A stretch of 64,000 bases of DNA from Rosa chinensis (GCF_002994745.2 NC_037091.1:34226612-34290611); one strand, 5' to 3'; shown: positions 1 through 12,790, counted from the first letter of the stretch. Numbers and translations are program-made. Notes: a model not told the origin generated them from the letters alone.

Positions 1-161
1 GTAGCATGTGAGTACATTATTTCAAGGCAAAGCGTTCATCAACACAAGAAATTGATCAAGATACAGCACTAAACATCCATAAATGTTCATGTACACACAA
101 ACAAGTACACATGAGTGCACACAAACACTGTTATGTGACATAATCTAACAGTGTGAAGGAA

Positions 162-712
162 ATGTTTGACCCGTATCTGTCCACACAGTAGCTCTTCATG
201 TGTAGTCATCGAAAGCCAATTCATCACTTTAGGAGCATAAACTAGGGAAGCAACCAAATTTAGAAAGATCCACCCGAAATGCTCCACTCAATGAATTAAG
301 TCAACAAGGAACAAAAAATTCCAAGTTCAGTGACATGCTTAGCAAAAAATTAAACCAGAACAGTTCTTATTTCTTTAAACAAAATTAAGAGAAGTTGATA
401 CAGAACCTAGATAGATTGAACTTGGAATTTTTTGTTCCTAGTTGACAAAATTAAGAGATGTTTGACCCGTATCTGTCCACACAGTAGCTCTTCATGTGTA
501 GTCATCAAAAGCCAATTCATCACTTTAGAAGCATAAACTAGGGACGCAACCAAATTTAGAAAGATCCACCCGAAATGCTCCACTCAATAATTCAGTCAAC
601 TAGGAACAAAAAATTCCAAGTTCAGTGACATCCTTGGCAAAAAACTTAAATCAGAACAGTTCTTATTCCTTTAAACAAGATTAAGAGAAGTTGATACAGA
701 ACCTAGATAGAT
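162..712. repeat. Two-copy tandem duplication, ~296-bp period, in FAN1 3' flank/intron
   Basis: A block starting with atgtttgacccgtatctgtc at 162 recurs at 458 with few differences. It includes the shared stretch ending near ttgatacagaacctagatag. It contains no exon that I recognise. Sequence of the same type occurs in inverse orientation at 30.0-30.4 kb and, scrambled, at 22.74-22.84 kb. Confidence 0.8.
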
Positions 713-2460
713 TGAGCTTTCTAGTTTGGCTATAACCTTCTTTTAGAGAAATCAAACTAGCGAAACAGCACTGTAGGTTAATTTTGAGGCAGTATATTCA
801 AGTGAACACTCCCCAAAATTGTAAATAGTGGTGGTTGAGGTGGTTATTGCAGGTTTCACTTAAAGTGATTTAAAGTACATATGCAGAAACCAATCTCAGT
901 TGGATAATATAAACTGTTGATGGCCCTGGGCATCTTTCCTTTACAAAATACTTGAATTCATTTTAACATTCCAATACTGTGATATAGAGTTCAATGAGAT
1001 GATCTCTAAAAGAAAATCTGCAAACATGATGCCAATAGATATATTTTAGATGTCAACCTGCTTAAGGATGCACAAGATTTCACGTAGCTCAGATACAGTG
1101 AGCAAATCCAAAATCTCCTTAATACAATCATCAGATAGTTTATTTATAATTTCAAAGCAAGATGCATACCCTGTCTCTGCAATATCACAAACAAATTTGC
1201 CATCAACCTTAATCTGAATTTTGAAACATACAGAATGTCCAACTGATAGTATTCTATTACCAGATAGCTCTTTCACTGCTTGTTGGGGATCCAGTACTTC
1301 TGGGTATGAAATAGCAGACAGCCGAAACCATGGGCCTGACCAAGAAAACCACCATAATAAATTCATGCAAATAGTTGATCTGTTGGTATAGCACAAGGAT
1401 GTATATTAAAATTAAAATTTCATATTAAAAAAAATAGCCTTTTCTTATCAACCAAATCTTATAGACCAGTCCTCTTTTCAGCATTTAAATGACCATGATG
1501 ACAGCCAATCAAATTATACCAGGTTTACATATCATATAAGTGCACAAAAGTTACACTCTAACAGAAGGTAACTATGAGACACACTCTAGGCCTCCAAAAT
1601 GAGTGATTTCCACAAGAATATGAGATTAGGAGACTTAAGAATAGTACTAAAATTTCATACCCCATAAGTGAAGTTTGAACAGCATTTACTATGTTGTGAA
1701 AGATAGGAAAGTGAATGTTTTGTGATGGCCAGCAAAACTGGGGCATACACCAGAAGCCACAATGTACATAATATAAGGGTAGCTGATGTTGTGCCGACTA
1801 TTATAAGAGAAATGGGGACATGATATTCCATAAGCTAGCCCTTTTAAAAAATAAAATAAAAAAGGCTAGCTTATAGACAACCATGTCCCCAGTTCTCTTA
1901 CAGTATTCAGCAGAATAATTGAAAACATAAATAATAAAACCATATGCCTGTAATAAACATGATCTGGAAAGTACAAACCTTTCCGTGTATAAAGCCGAAC
2001 AAATAGCCTCTGACTATCATCTGACATCGAAGTAAATGACTCTGCCAAAATGATACATATAACAGTCATAACTTGTGAAAAGATTAAAAGGAAACAATAG
2101 GAATGTCACAACACAAGCATTTGAATACATACCGATGAAATTCTTTTCATCATCTGTCAAGAGGTGAGAACTGTTTCTCAAAACCTCACGTATGAAAACA
2201 CAAAAGTTATCCTGATATTTTATTGCACTGGGCGGACAGGACTTTGTAGATTCAATTACTTGCTGAGCATTTCTCCATAAACATTTGAAAACCTTGTCAT
2301 CATTAAAGTCCTTATTATCACTGGTCTTGTGACACACTATCTGTATTGGGACAACATCAATAGAACGCTTGGGAATAGAGGTAACGCATCCCTGAAAGGA
2401 AACCCACAAGAAAATGAGAACGGAAACTATTATCCAGAGCAGGTAACGGGTAACTATTTT
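345..2460 (-). repeat. Left arm of a large inverted duplication (FAN1 exons 5-7 and 3' flank)
   Basis: Read on the minus strand, this segment matches 26698-30396 on the plus strand over exons 5, 6 and 7, their introns and the 3' flank. The right arm carries a hAT insertion that is absent here. Similarity stops near 2460, inside the intron upstream of exon 5. The arms look roughly 90-95 percent identical by eye. Confidence 0.88.
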
Positions 2461-3866
2461 ACAAATTTTGACACAATATGGAATTTTGGAAGTGAACCGA
2501 CAGAAACATATGTTTTAAAAATCATACATATCGTAAAATAGAGTCGGAGAATCACACTTCACAAGTTATGCATATTTCATAATTTCAACACTCATTTGTT
2601 CCTCAGAATAATTAGCCTCATTAGTGGGACTCAAATTTTAATAGTACACTTTAACGTAATATAATAGTAATAAATAACAAAATATTAAACTAAAATAGTT
2701 CATCAAAATATTCATGATGTTCTTTTATTTAGCAAAATGAATAACTAGAGTGTGTAAGACCCAAACATCATCTGCAAAATAAGACTAAGCAAGCAAGTGC
2801 ATGAGGGGTTTATATAGATGTGTATCCAGCATAAGAAATATCACCTCAAAATTTAGACTATACTGGTCTATCAGAGGAGACAAATACTCAGCTAGCTTGC
2901 GAGGGAGAAAGCCAAGCATTTTAAGGCATCCCGAATCTGAATAAACAACCTAACCGAAGAAACATGTACGCCTTTAAATTTAAAGTAAAAGTTGAAATCA
3001 AATCGATAGTAAAAGAGGCATGTGAAAGGGAATGAACCTTGATAGCATTAGGATCCTTAACATTATCAGGATCTCTTGAGAGATAAATGCTTGCACCAAG
3101 ATATAACTCAGTTCCATCACCAAACCTGCGGCCAACAATAAAAGTTTCAAGAATCACCCCATATATGTCGTCCTGAGTGATGGTCACATCAAAATCTGGC
3201 ACCTCACTGATCTCGTCCTTATTGATTGGGTCTCTGGATGGACTGTCAACCTGATTTCGACTTTCATCCCGAGCTGCAGGAAACAAATCATTTCCAAACT
3301 GTTTAGAGTCACAGGAAAAATTTTGAATCTTCGACACTGGGCAGAAGTTGAGCTCTAGAAGTGTGCGCTGGGTTAGCTTTCGTTTGGTTCCTCTAGATAG
3401 ACACTCATCTGCAAGAAGCATCCAATTCGGTCAACTGCTCAGAAACAGCTCAAGTTATATCATGATAGAATTCTTGAGTCCCCCATTCAGAAACCTAAGC
3501 TATATAAATCCAAAAGAAATACCCAGATGAGAATTGATGGTGTTGTTTTGGGCGCTGAGTTTGACGCTGCAAACAGGGCAAGCAACAGAGCCCGCCAGTG
3601 TGTTTTCTTGTTCGTCTTGATTTGAAGAGCCTTCCGGGGACACGAGTGTGCCATTTGGATCGATATCCAGATTCAATAAGCTCTGCAGTGCAAACACCAC
3701 GATTGGATAAGAAGAGAAAGAAATGGGTTGAAAGAAGGAAAATTGAGGTTGAAGGTGGGTTGATTACCTGGGTGGTGGTAGGGGCGGAGAGGAGTGAATG
3801 ACGATTGGGAAGGAAGCGCCTGCGTTTGCCCACCAATCGGCTCAAGCTTTCTCTTCCCTTTAGCAT
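1058..3866 (-). CDS. FAN1: FAN1 structure-specific nuclease, 5' half (partial)
   Basis: Fanconi-associated nuclease 1 acts in the nucleus on interstrand crosslinks and branched DNA. I resolve seven exons with GT-AG borders: 3768-3866, 3523-3682, 3038-3408, 2845-2949, 2133-2391, 1979-2041 and 1058-1335, giving 445 codons in one continuous frame. The start MLKGRESLSRLVGKRRRF resembles plant FAN1 as I know it. Exon 2 carries a UBZ-type zinc-finger start (CPVC, then NSHL running into DEC across the intron). Exons 3-4 form a HIRAN-like domain (ETFIVGRRFGDG, DPNAIK, LGFLPRKLAEYLSPLID). Exon 7 holds a SAP-like segment (LLTVSELREIL). The VRR-NUC catalytic half is not in the window; the gene reads off the left edge. 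Whether it is complete cannot be judged. An inverted partial copy lies at 26.8-28.2 kb. Confidence 0.88.
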
Positions 3867-5778
3867 TTTCGATTTGGACCCCTAATCTCTCTCTCTCTCT
3901 CCCGCCAACTGTCTTGTCTTCCCCTTCGAAATGTTAGGTCTCTGCTGCTTTATACATTTACAACATTAATCAGGGTATTAACAACATTTTTCGACCATAC
4001 TTGTATCTGTTTTATCATATAATAAAGTAATCTTATGGGGCAGTGAAATTTAGCTATTGAAATTCCCAATTTACCCTTAACTTCTTTTCATCTTCCTCAT
4101 TTGTCTTCTATTTGAAGAGTAGACTGTGTCCTCTTCCCTTGCCATGCATTTCTCATTATGATCAATGGGGTATGAAAACCATAAAATCTCATCAATCACA
4201 GAAATGGTTATGATGCACATGTTAACACCATAATCTATTGTATTTTTTTCTTTTTATCAAGTATGAATTTCATTACTTATCTGAAGATTTGCCTACTGTT
4301 TATATTTTGCGGCATAACTACATTTTACCGAACCGAAAACCATTATACAGCAGGAGCTCATGAATTACCAAAGTAGTATGCAAAGAGCATTACTTTAGGG
4401 ATGAAAGAAAAGATAAAAAGAAAATCTAAAAAAGAAAAGTAAGCCAGAATTCAAGCATCCCAACACCAAAAAGAAGCAAGAATTCAAACAAATTAGGGAA
4501 CTTGATGATACAAATCATGCAACTAAGAGAGTAAACATGAACAACAGTTGAGAAAAATCTCCAAATTATAGCAAAAAACCAGTTTGAAAGTGTACAAGTT
4601 TGAACCTAATATTCAAGAAACAAAGAAGAATAAAAATAGATGTGAACAATCAGAGAGTGAAAATTGAGAATCAGATCGAGATAACTATTAAAAGAGAATA
4701 ACAAAAAAGAATTAGATCTCGCAAGAGGGAGTGACATCTGGTGTTGGCCTGAAAAAAGGGTCACAAAGTTTGAAGAAAGAGTGATAATGTGTACATTCTA
4801 AGTGGTTTCATTCAACCATTCCCAAGAAGGGAGAAAGAGAGAAAATCACACCCAAACAGACAAGCAATCTATTATATCACAAGCAATGCATTGATGTAAC
4901 AAAGTACTCCAGATTTGAGAGAATCAAAACTTGGGTGTTTTTAGATTTTATATGCAATTGTCATGGCTCGAGTGTTTTTCAATGTCAAAGAACAGAGATT
5001 GCCTCCTCAAGTTGCATAATATAAAAGATTGAACAACCCTTTTCTTCATTATGTTAGTTATTGTGGCTTTATGTTTCTTAAAGGTGGATGTAAATATGAA
5101 CTTAAAAGAAGAATAGAGAACTAGATGCAAAGAGATGGAGAGTAGTTATAAGGGGTAATTATGGAAATAAAAATAATATAATGAAAATGGAAGTGTAGTT
5201 TGCAAAAAGGGGAGTACAAATGTGACTCCCCTTGTTTTATCGTATAAATAAATGTAATGTTGTTTGAGAAAAACAATAGGATTGAGTTTCGCAAGCACTT
5301 TATTGAGTACTTATGGTGACATTCCTTGGATTATGTTAGGGCTATGGCTCCAAACTAATTCTTCTTGATTTTGGATTACTTTTTCAGTAAGACCTTGGGG
5401 AAACTTGCTTTTATGTACCTAGAACTTGTGTTGTGGGTTGAAAGAAACTGGTTCTTGAGAGTGCCATTGAGATATTGTTTAAAGATATCCATATGTGGAT
5501 CAATTCAAATATTTCAAAGAGTTCGAGGCTTTGAGACATCGGGTCATTTGGGAATTTTCGGTTAAGAATGTGGGTTATGAGGTTGTAATCTTCTTCTTGT
5601 CTAGTGGATTGCCATCATCATCACCCAAGAATGTAGTTATTCTATTATTGTTTGCATAAGTTTGTGATTACTGTCTTTATTCGGTTTCAGTCTTAGGCTC
5701 AGAAGGTGGACCCGAATTTCCTAAAGATTCTTGGCAATTCTCGGCTAGGGTGAGCAATTCTCACACACACACACACAC

Positions 5779-5811
<33 letters not shown>

Positions 5812-7250
5812 GGGTTTTGTAGTAAAACGATATCGACAAATGAAGGTTCCAATATTTATGGTTCAACTGATGTCGTTGGTTGATTTCGCTAGAGACTTTG
5901 ATGGTGGAGTTAAAGTGGGATCCACCCCTATTCACATACTAGTATATGTCATTAAATGCAGAAGTATACAACTATTGGAATCAATCCCTCAATTCCCACA
6001 CTCATCCCAAATAAGTAAACGTCTCATACATATGTAGAGAATGAGGTACATTTGCCAAATTTTCTGGCAATTTTTTGTAGAGAATGAGCTCAACAATATT
6101 GAGACTTCGAAACGAACATTATCATACAAAATAAACGCATAAGAGATCTTAGTGTCTCATAAACTAAGAGAAAAGTTTGTCCAATCTCAACATTAAGAGG
6201 AATATTTGTCACAATCTCAAACACTAAAATAAAAACTTGTTATAGAAATCATTTGAAAAGTATGTTTTGCCCAAGTTTTAGTGATGCTATTTGACATATT
6301 TTTTTAGGCATTGTTGCTTTGAAACTATTTGCCACAATGATGCGAAGATGTAGAGCATTAGGGATTTATGAAAGAGTCTTGTTTGTTTTTTATTGAAATT
6401 TTGTCGAAAGTCAAATTCTTTATAAAAAAGACAATGAAAAGTTCTCTAAATGAAAATATGCAAATATATCATATAGAATTTATAATTCCATCACAATTTT
6501 CTCTGAAATCAGAGTTTCTCAAAAATTCAAAAAAAAAAAAAACACAAAAAAAAAAATAGCATTCTTTATTTATCTCTCACTTTATCTATAAAAATATACA
6601 CAACATTGCTATAAATATTGCTCAGACTAAATAAAGAGTTCATAATCATCAACAAATGTTGGACCATATTTTATATCCATATTCACCCCTAAAAACAATG
6701 AAAATAACTCATCTCAAAGTCCAATTTCATTGTTTTGTAGGAAATCATGACAAGAGGAGAAAAACGTTAATTCCATGCCGAGAATGCGGGATTGAGAAAA
6801 GAATGAATAAAGGCGAGGAAAATAAATTTCAAATACAAATTGAAGATTCGGCAAAATTTCTGATGCACCACCGCTACCGACCACCACACTCCAATGGCTC
6901 CATCACTCACAATGGGATCCACTTTAGTTTTTCAAGTCAAAGACTTGGTCCATCATGTCATATCATGCATTTCATCCATTTAACCATCATTTCCCATAAC
7001 TAAATCCAAAACTTTTAGTTAAAAACCAACCACCACTTCTTTCCTCTTTCTCACTGTATCTCTTCTCTCTAAATTGGTCACAAAAGTCTTCTCATCATCA
7101 CAATAGTTTGGTGTTAAAGGATATCACCAAACTAAAATTTTTCTATAGTACTCATTTAAACAGACTTTATTAACTTTCTTGACTTAATATGTTCTAAGGA
7201 TAAAATTGTTAAATAATACCATCAAAATAAAAAATAAAACACACACAAAA
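3867..7250. other. Intergenic stretch without a supported gene
   Basis: Only short open frames occur, with no family resemblance that I can see. The stretch holds the FAN1 promoter side (a CT-rich run near 3885-3903), AT-rich spacer, a microsatellite at 5761-5808 and an A-rich run near 6529-6557. I see no RNA gene. Confidence 0.6.
5761..5808. repeat. Compound (CA)n(CT)n microsatellite
   Basis: About ten CA units are followed directly by about thirteen CT units. The Ser-Leu and Arg-Glu runs in the overlapping open frames come from this repeat and are not protein evidence. Confidence 0.95.
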
Positions 7251-7348
7251 ATTGCTATGCCTTAAAAACTATTCACTAAATCATGTATTGCACAACCTTG
7301 ATAATTTCATTCTCTCAATATTTTCCTAATTAAGACAAAACGAAAAAG

Positions 7349-7386
<38 letters not shown>

Positions 7387-7713
7387 TCTTAAACTCATAG
7401 TGCACATGAGGTTAGTACACACACATGTATCTGCATGTGTATCTGCGTGCGCGCGTGTATGTTTGTACTATTAAATGAAAGCCCAATCTTCATCATTATT
7501 TTTTCTTTTTGCTAAAAGCCTTGAAATATTAGAGGCCCAAAAAAAATTGCTTACACTAAGTTAGTCTGTAATATATAAGACCCCTCATGCCCGCGCTATG
7601 CATGTAAAAAAAAACGCTATATATATATATACATATATATATATAATTCCGTTTTGTCTTAATTAGGTGATATGATGAAATTATCTAGGACATGCAATTC
7701 ATGATTTAGTGGG

Positions 7714-8541
7714 GAGAAATTTTATATACACATCCCAATCTACTTAATACACACTCCTATTTTTTTTTTTTTTATACTTTTCTCCCTAAACTTCCTACTT
7801 TGCCGCTCCTCAATATATACAATTATACCTCTCCATATATTTTGTTCTCTGTAACACAATAATTTGCAGAAATCGTTGGAACAATTTTTTTTTTTCACCG
7901 TTAAAAAACCCTCATGAAGAAAATTAATTTGAGAATGGATTAATGTCTACAATAACAAAGCCTATAACTTTGCCATGTAGTGATATTTTATTTTCCAGTG
8001 CCAATTAAAAGAATGAAATGATCTACAATCTACGATATATGTGTGTGTGTGTGTGTGTGTGTGTATACATATATAAATAGCATAGAATTTTATTAGTTTG
8101 TATTGAACATGCAAATAAAGTGCAATGGTTTAGACAGAAGATAAAATCCTTGTGAAATTGAATACATATTCATTAGAGAATAGACGAAAAGCAAATAGAA
8201 TGCAATTGTCATTGAACAGCGTGGGTATATGATATTGTTTAAAAATCAAATCCTTCTGGTACCTGGTTTGTGCTTTTGTCATTCTTCAACTTACATCTCT
8301 CGATTTGGTTTTCTTTTTTAGTTGCTGCAAGGATAATATAGGGATTCAATTGTTCCAAAATAAATAAATAAATATTTGGATGTGTATTAAGTAGATTGAG
8401 TGCTCAGTGGTTAGAACACCCACTACCTATGTACGAAGTCATGGGTTCGCGTCACCATGAGGGCAGGAGTGAAACCCTTTGATCCTCTTTAAAAAAAAAA
8501 AAAAAAAAAAAGTAGATTGAGGTGTGTATTTAAAACTACTC
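7714..8541. mobile_element. Mutator-like non-autonomous element (MITE) with 9-bp TSD
   Basis: The nine bases tttagtggg occur at 7705-7713 and again at 8542-8550. The ends between them are inverted repeats of about 42 bp. The left end reads GAGAAATTTTATATACACA. The right end, read inversely, starts GAGTAGTTTTAAATACACA. Both continue into CAATCTACTTAATACACA. A 9-bp duplication with long terminal inverted repeats fits Mutator-type elements. There is no transposase. The interior holds a (GT)n run near 8038-8064 and a SINE at 8401-8510 that splits the right arm. Confidence 0.82.
8401..8510 (+). mobile_element. Short tRNA-derived SINE with poly(A) tail
   Basis: A box-A-like sequence (tgctcagtggt, 8401-8411) and a box-B-like sequence (gggttcgcgtc, 8444-8454) lie at tRNA-like spacing, as expected of an internal RNA polymerase III promoter. 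The element ends in about 20 A residues. It is flanked by direct repeats of agtagattgag (8390-8400 and 8511-8521). It sits inside the right inverted repeat of the Mutator-like element, so it is younger than that element. Confidence 0.8.
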
Positions 8542-8564
8542 TTTAGTGGGTAGTTTTAAGCAAT

Positions 8565-9357
8565 AACAGTTTTTTTTAGAAGAATATTTTCAAAAAAAAT
8601 ATATCAAATAACTAAGGGATGCTATAAGACCATATAATTAAGGGAGGACTGCATGAGATATACAAGTGATAAAGACTAAATAGCAGTGGACACTTTTAAG
8701 ATTCATAGTTGATGGAATCAGGAATATTTTCCAATAAAGAATTATGCAGGATACTCATAAAACAACACTACACATCAAGGTAACATATTACATTATCAGG
8801 CCATATTACATGAAAAACATTACTTAAATAAATAAAGCAAAAGATTGAATTCAGTTAGTTTATTGAACATAAAAGTATTACTTTTATTTCGCAAATAGAT
8901 CGTGGTATTTGATCGGCGTCATTGCTGTCAAGGTAGAAGAGAAAGTGGTACATTGTAATTTGATAAATGAGCTAAGTCTAAAATTGTCTTTTTGTCATTA
9001 AATGGAGTGAGTGTGCACGCAAATCTGTGAGTGGGTAAGTAGGTTCCTGCTTGGTCAAATTTAGACATTTGGTCAGAACACCAAATATAAAATTGGACAT
9101 AAGAGGTACTATCGTAATTTGGCATAATGTCTCCTTCCACGTCAATAGTTGATGGCAAATTTGAATGGAGTTTGAAAAATTGGACGTAGTTGATTAAAAT
9201 TAGGAGTGCAGAGGTGTTTTTGATGAAATTAGAAAAATATGGACTAACATGAAGATTGATCTAAAATTGGAGTAGGTAAACTGAAATTAACCCAAAAAAA
9301 AAAATATATATATATATATATAGTATTATTTCTTGCGCTTATAGCCCATGCATGAGG

Positions 9358-9409
<52 letters not shown>

Positions 9410-9639
9410 CAACATTCAATTAATAGTTCTAATAATATTGATCCAAACCTAAGGATCTAAATTATTGAGATGGCAACTTTCGGGAAGTTCGATGGGATCT
9501 TAGCAAGGAGCTGGAATGATTCTTTGCTGCAATCCTTCGCCAATAGGCTGATTCGTACCTTATAATTCCTTTAACCCTTGGATTTCTAAAGTAGTTAGCA
9601 AATTGTGTTGTGAAGAGTTTGAGGTTGCAGCTTCTATCT
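8565..9639. other. AT-rich spacer with TA microsatellites
   Basis: No supported gene is present. TA repeats lie at about 9301-9322 and 9358-9408. A 76-codon minus-strand open frame at 8928-9158 has no recognisable features. Confidence 0.6.
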
Positions 9640-10215
9640 AAAAAGTTTTAACATTTGTTAAGTACATTACATACCTGTTGTTGAATCTCCAATCAGTAAA
9701 CACCAAAGAGTCCTCTATACACCATCTCAAAACTATCTCACCACATACATCTTATTCCTCCAATTTAACCGTCTCATCTGGCCCAACACTATCCATCTTC
9801 CCAAGCACAATAAAGACCATATGCTCAACAATATATTCAATTTTATTTCTTGCGAGGTATATCTTTTGCTTAAGCACCTGAAATAACGCATCCAATATGG
9901 TTTCATCCATTTGAGGAGAAATCCACATTTTCTTTACACATTTAAACAAAAGTAGTTTTATATTCCTCTGAGTGTACTCAGGCAAGTTTTGAATAAGTTA
10001 TTCTTCATTGACGCCTTGTGTGCCAGACCAATGAAGTCTTTTTGTAATCTTAACTTGCCTTCTCAGCTCTTCTAAAAAGTTCATATAATTCATCCATTTT
10101 TTAAAATCACGAGTGCATACTAGCATATGGAACCTCCTCCATTCAAAAGACTGAAGAAAATTTTGCATATTGTTAATTAGCAAAGCAAAGAAGATGAGTC
10201 ACAATACACAACAGG
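9640..10215 (-). pseudogene. Cyclic-nucleotide-gated channel remnant, C-linker and CNBD part
   Basis: One minus-strand frame carries FFALLINNMQNFLQS, the end of the last membrane helix in plant CNGCs. It continues with a C-linker (EELRRQVKITKRLHW, then TQGVNEE) and a cyclic-nucleotide-binding start (SQMDE replaced by SPQMDETILDAL, then a degraded CGEIVL). In-frame stops follow GVNEE (9998-10000) and KLEE (about 9752-9754). Plant CNGCs are plasma- or endomembrane cation channels. This copy is non-functional. It belongs with the transmembrane part at 11.9-12.8 kb, which lies upstream in gene order. Confidence 0.75.
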
Positions 10216-10365
10216 AAGAGGTGAATAAGAAATTTTAGTTTCTTGAAAACCAACCCCAATCTCCTCCATTCAAACCTCACACATTATTGATGGCACTTGG
10301 ACTCTTATCCTCTCCAGTTCTCAATTGATAATTTACTCACCGACACAAAGCTAGGCTCATAATAA

Positions 10366-10836
10366 TCACAATAATTTCACCACCACCATCTGCACATCAT
10401 TATCAATCACATACATATCGATATCCACATGTATACACAGTCTTTTTCCACCGGCATAAGAACTAGGTTTCTGTGCCACCTCAAGGACTTTGAACATTAC
10501 TCTCTCTACCATGGAGCTACGCTCCTGCAATGGGAGTCGCAATTGTCGAAGCATCTTAGATATGATTGTATCCATGGATGATGAGTTAGAGTTGTCAAGT
10601 TCTATTATAGTCCTGTTCACGATCACGCGGGGGATCACATCGTCATCTAGGAGTTAGTATGCCTCGTCAAAGGTGACACATCTGATCACCACCTTGAAAT
10701 TCATCAAGAACTTATTGGTGGTGCATATAAACTTGTTTTCTGGTTCAATGACGGTACTAAGTATGTCGCAAAAAGCGTCGTCCACCACTTCCCAGTAGTC
10801 ACTTGTCATGGTCATGTTCTTAATTAGTTTGAACAA
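10366..10836 (-). pseudogene. Unrecognised coding-like frame with one in-frame stop, inside the CNGC remnant
   Basis: A single minus-strand frame runs about 156 codons with one TAA at 10654-10656. It starts MFKLIKNMTMTSDYW and contains LLDDDVIPRVIVNRTIIEL and ISKMLRQLRLPLQERS. It lies between the two CNGC pieces and does not resemble that family. The composition reminds me of the N-terminal part of some plant RING-type ubiquitin ligases, but no RING motif is visible and I would not name it. It may be an intron insertion or an unrelated fragment. Confidence 0.3.
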
Positions 10837-11899
10837 GAATACAAGGTACGAAAATAAGAAAAATGAAAATTGATGTACCGGAGGTTATGCTCTCTTTCAC
10901 AAACCCTCTTCGCTCTCTTTCTCTCTCTATGTGTGTCGAGCAAACATATTATTTGGGCAAAAGAGAGTTGAGGTCAAGGACTAAAATTTCGACGATTGAG
11001 GAAATATCGACCCTTCAGAAAATGGAAATTTCGATGGAAATTTTGAGGAAATATCGATATCGATAAAAAATCGACAGAAACTATGAAAACCTGGAGAAAA
11101 ACGTAAACATTTTAAATGAAAGTTTAGGATGTGTTTATTTGATCAATTATATACTCTATTTCCAAAAAAATATATATAGCAAATATTATTAGGATAGTAT
11201 ATATTGAGTCATAAACATTTATTGAAATTCAATTTAATGATATTTATAATCTTGATACTTTACTAATTTTCATACATAACATTGGTAGTTTTTTTAGATT
11301 CAAAGTATTTAAAATAATAAATCTAATTAATTCAAAGAAAACAAACAATTGGAAAATAGAATCATCAAAAAAACTTTTTTGATGAGATTATAGAGATCTA
11401 TATATAAAAGATATTGAGTTAACAACCAAATCCTCTTCTAGCAGGATTGGTTGAGACGTGGAATTGTATGTCTTGTCCTTGAGACCAAGATTCAAATCTC
11501 CTAAGTTGGTGTTTTCCCTTTTTCCAGAATTTGAATCCAATTTGGTCAACTTGGGCTGTCGATCTAGTCAACTTGGGCTATTGGCCCACGAGACGAAGAT
11601 GACGAGATTTCGTGATTTTCGCCCAATTTCGTGATATTTCCTCAAATATCGCGATATATCAAAAATTTCTCACGAAATTATCATGATATATCAAGATAAT
11701 TTCGCTAACCCAAAAAAATGAAATTTTCTCGATTTTTAAGTCCTTAGTTGAGGTCTGAGGAAACACACAAGAAGCCGAGAATGAAGTGGTGGATTAATGG
11801 ATAAACAGGTGGCACAGAAGGCAGCGGCAAAACAGGAAACACAGTATTCATAAGGAATTCACTTTTCATAAGGAGTTGGAGTTTTAGAGCATAGAATAT
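10837..11899. other. Non-coding stretch between the CNGC pieces
   Basis: AT-rich sequence with no supported gene. Around 11440-11520 there is a weak tRNA-like stretch (see rejected items). Around 11600-11740 short motifs built on cgatatttcg/cgaaatatcg recur. Confidence 0.45.
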
Positions 11900-12790
11900 T
11901 TATCAATTGTAAAGACTTTGATTTAGGTTGCCCCCCTCCTTGGAATCTAAAAAAAAGTACAAATACTTAGTTGGCATATTTTTCATAGTCATTTCAATAG
12001 CTCTGCAGTATATCCCATCAAGAAACCCTCCATTTAGGTTCAAACAAGCAGCAATTTTTTGTTTACACGCCATGATCTATCCTTTGAAATATAGAAGAAC
12101 AATCAAGCTAGGAAAGTCCCACATAAATGGAGATGAGACTTATTGCACACCTTTAAGAAACATTGGTTAACCCTCATTATGCTGAGTAGGTACCAACATA
12201 TGTCAACAATGTGGCTCACTAACATGAAGCTCAAAGTACGTGTTTACGGAAAATTCATCTATAATGACACAAAGACGAAGAAACCGCTTGTATAACCAGC
12301 AAGCATGGCAAGAATCTTGTATAATCTAGGAATGTACTGAAAAATGATTGTTGGGCACAAAAATTTTCTTACAAAATATATTCCGAATAGTGTTGGACTT
12401 ATCCCTAACATGTAGAACATTATGATTTGAGGAAGTGGCAAAACTACTATAAAATCGAGTAAAAAATGCCGACGAATGTCATTTATAGCAATCTTAGTTA
12501 ATTAGTTGACCATATCTCTCATACTAACCACTCTACAGACAAGAGCCACATAAGCAAACCTAAATTGAATATAAATATTCACAAAGTAGATGAAGTCAGT
12601 CACCTATCGAATGCTAGTAGTATCCAGGCCAACGTCATGTCATACCAATGTAGTTATGAAACTTGCCTGCATGTAAGAAGAGGAAGAACAATGAGTCAAC
12701 AAATGCCGCCACCAAGCATGATATCGCGAAAGATATAATTCATAGTTTTACACGTTTAGCTTCTGGATTCACGGGTCGCAAAGTATAAGC
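11900..12790 (-). pseudogene. Cyclic-nucleotide-gated channel remnant, transmembrane part
   Basis: Minus-strand frames carry CNGC landmarks in order. These are an S1-like AAFVDSLFFFL (about 12.7 kb), VTDFIYFVNIYIQFRFAYV (S2-S3, about 12.55-12.60 kb), DIRRHFLLDFIVVLPLPQI (about 12.43-12.48 kb) and FQYIPRLYKIL (S4-S5, about 12.31-12.34 kb). A degraded pore-proximal stretch near 11.95-12.10 kb resembles the family's ACxxNLNGxFLDGIY region. Stops and frame changes interrupt all of it. No motif shows that any part could still work. Confidence 0.75.

Larger units (their letters stand above)
7251..8564. mobile_element. Old inverted-repeat element, outer shell of a three-level nest
   Basis: The left arm (7261-7350, reading cttaaaaactattcactaa, then cctaattaagacaaaacg near its inner end) matches the inverse of the right arm. 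The right arm lies at 7641-7713 and continues at 8551-8564 on the far side of the Mutator-like insertion. The arms are about 90-100 bp and imperfect. The centre holds TA and CA/TG microsatellites. I found no clear target duplication and no coding sequence, so the superfamily is unknown. Confidence 0.65.

Noticed and set aside
87..287. Minus-strand frame of 66 codons as a further FAN1 exon
   Set aside because: It lies in the tandemly duplicated flank and does not match any part of FAN1 that I know.
11440..11520. Possible second tRNA-derived SINE
   Set aside because: A B-box-like gattcaaatctcc and a vague A-box are present, but there is no clear tail, border or target duplication.
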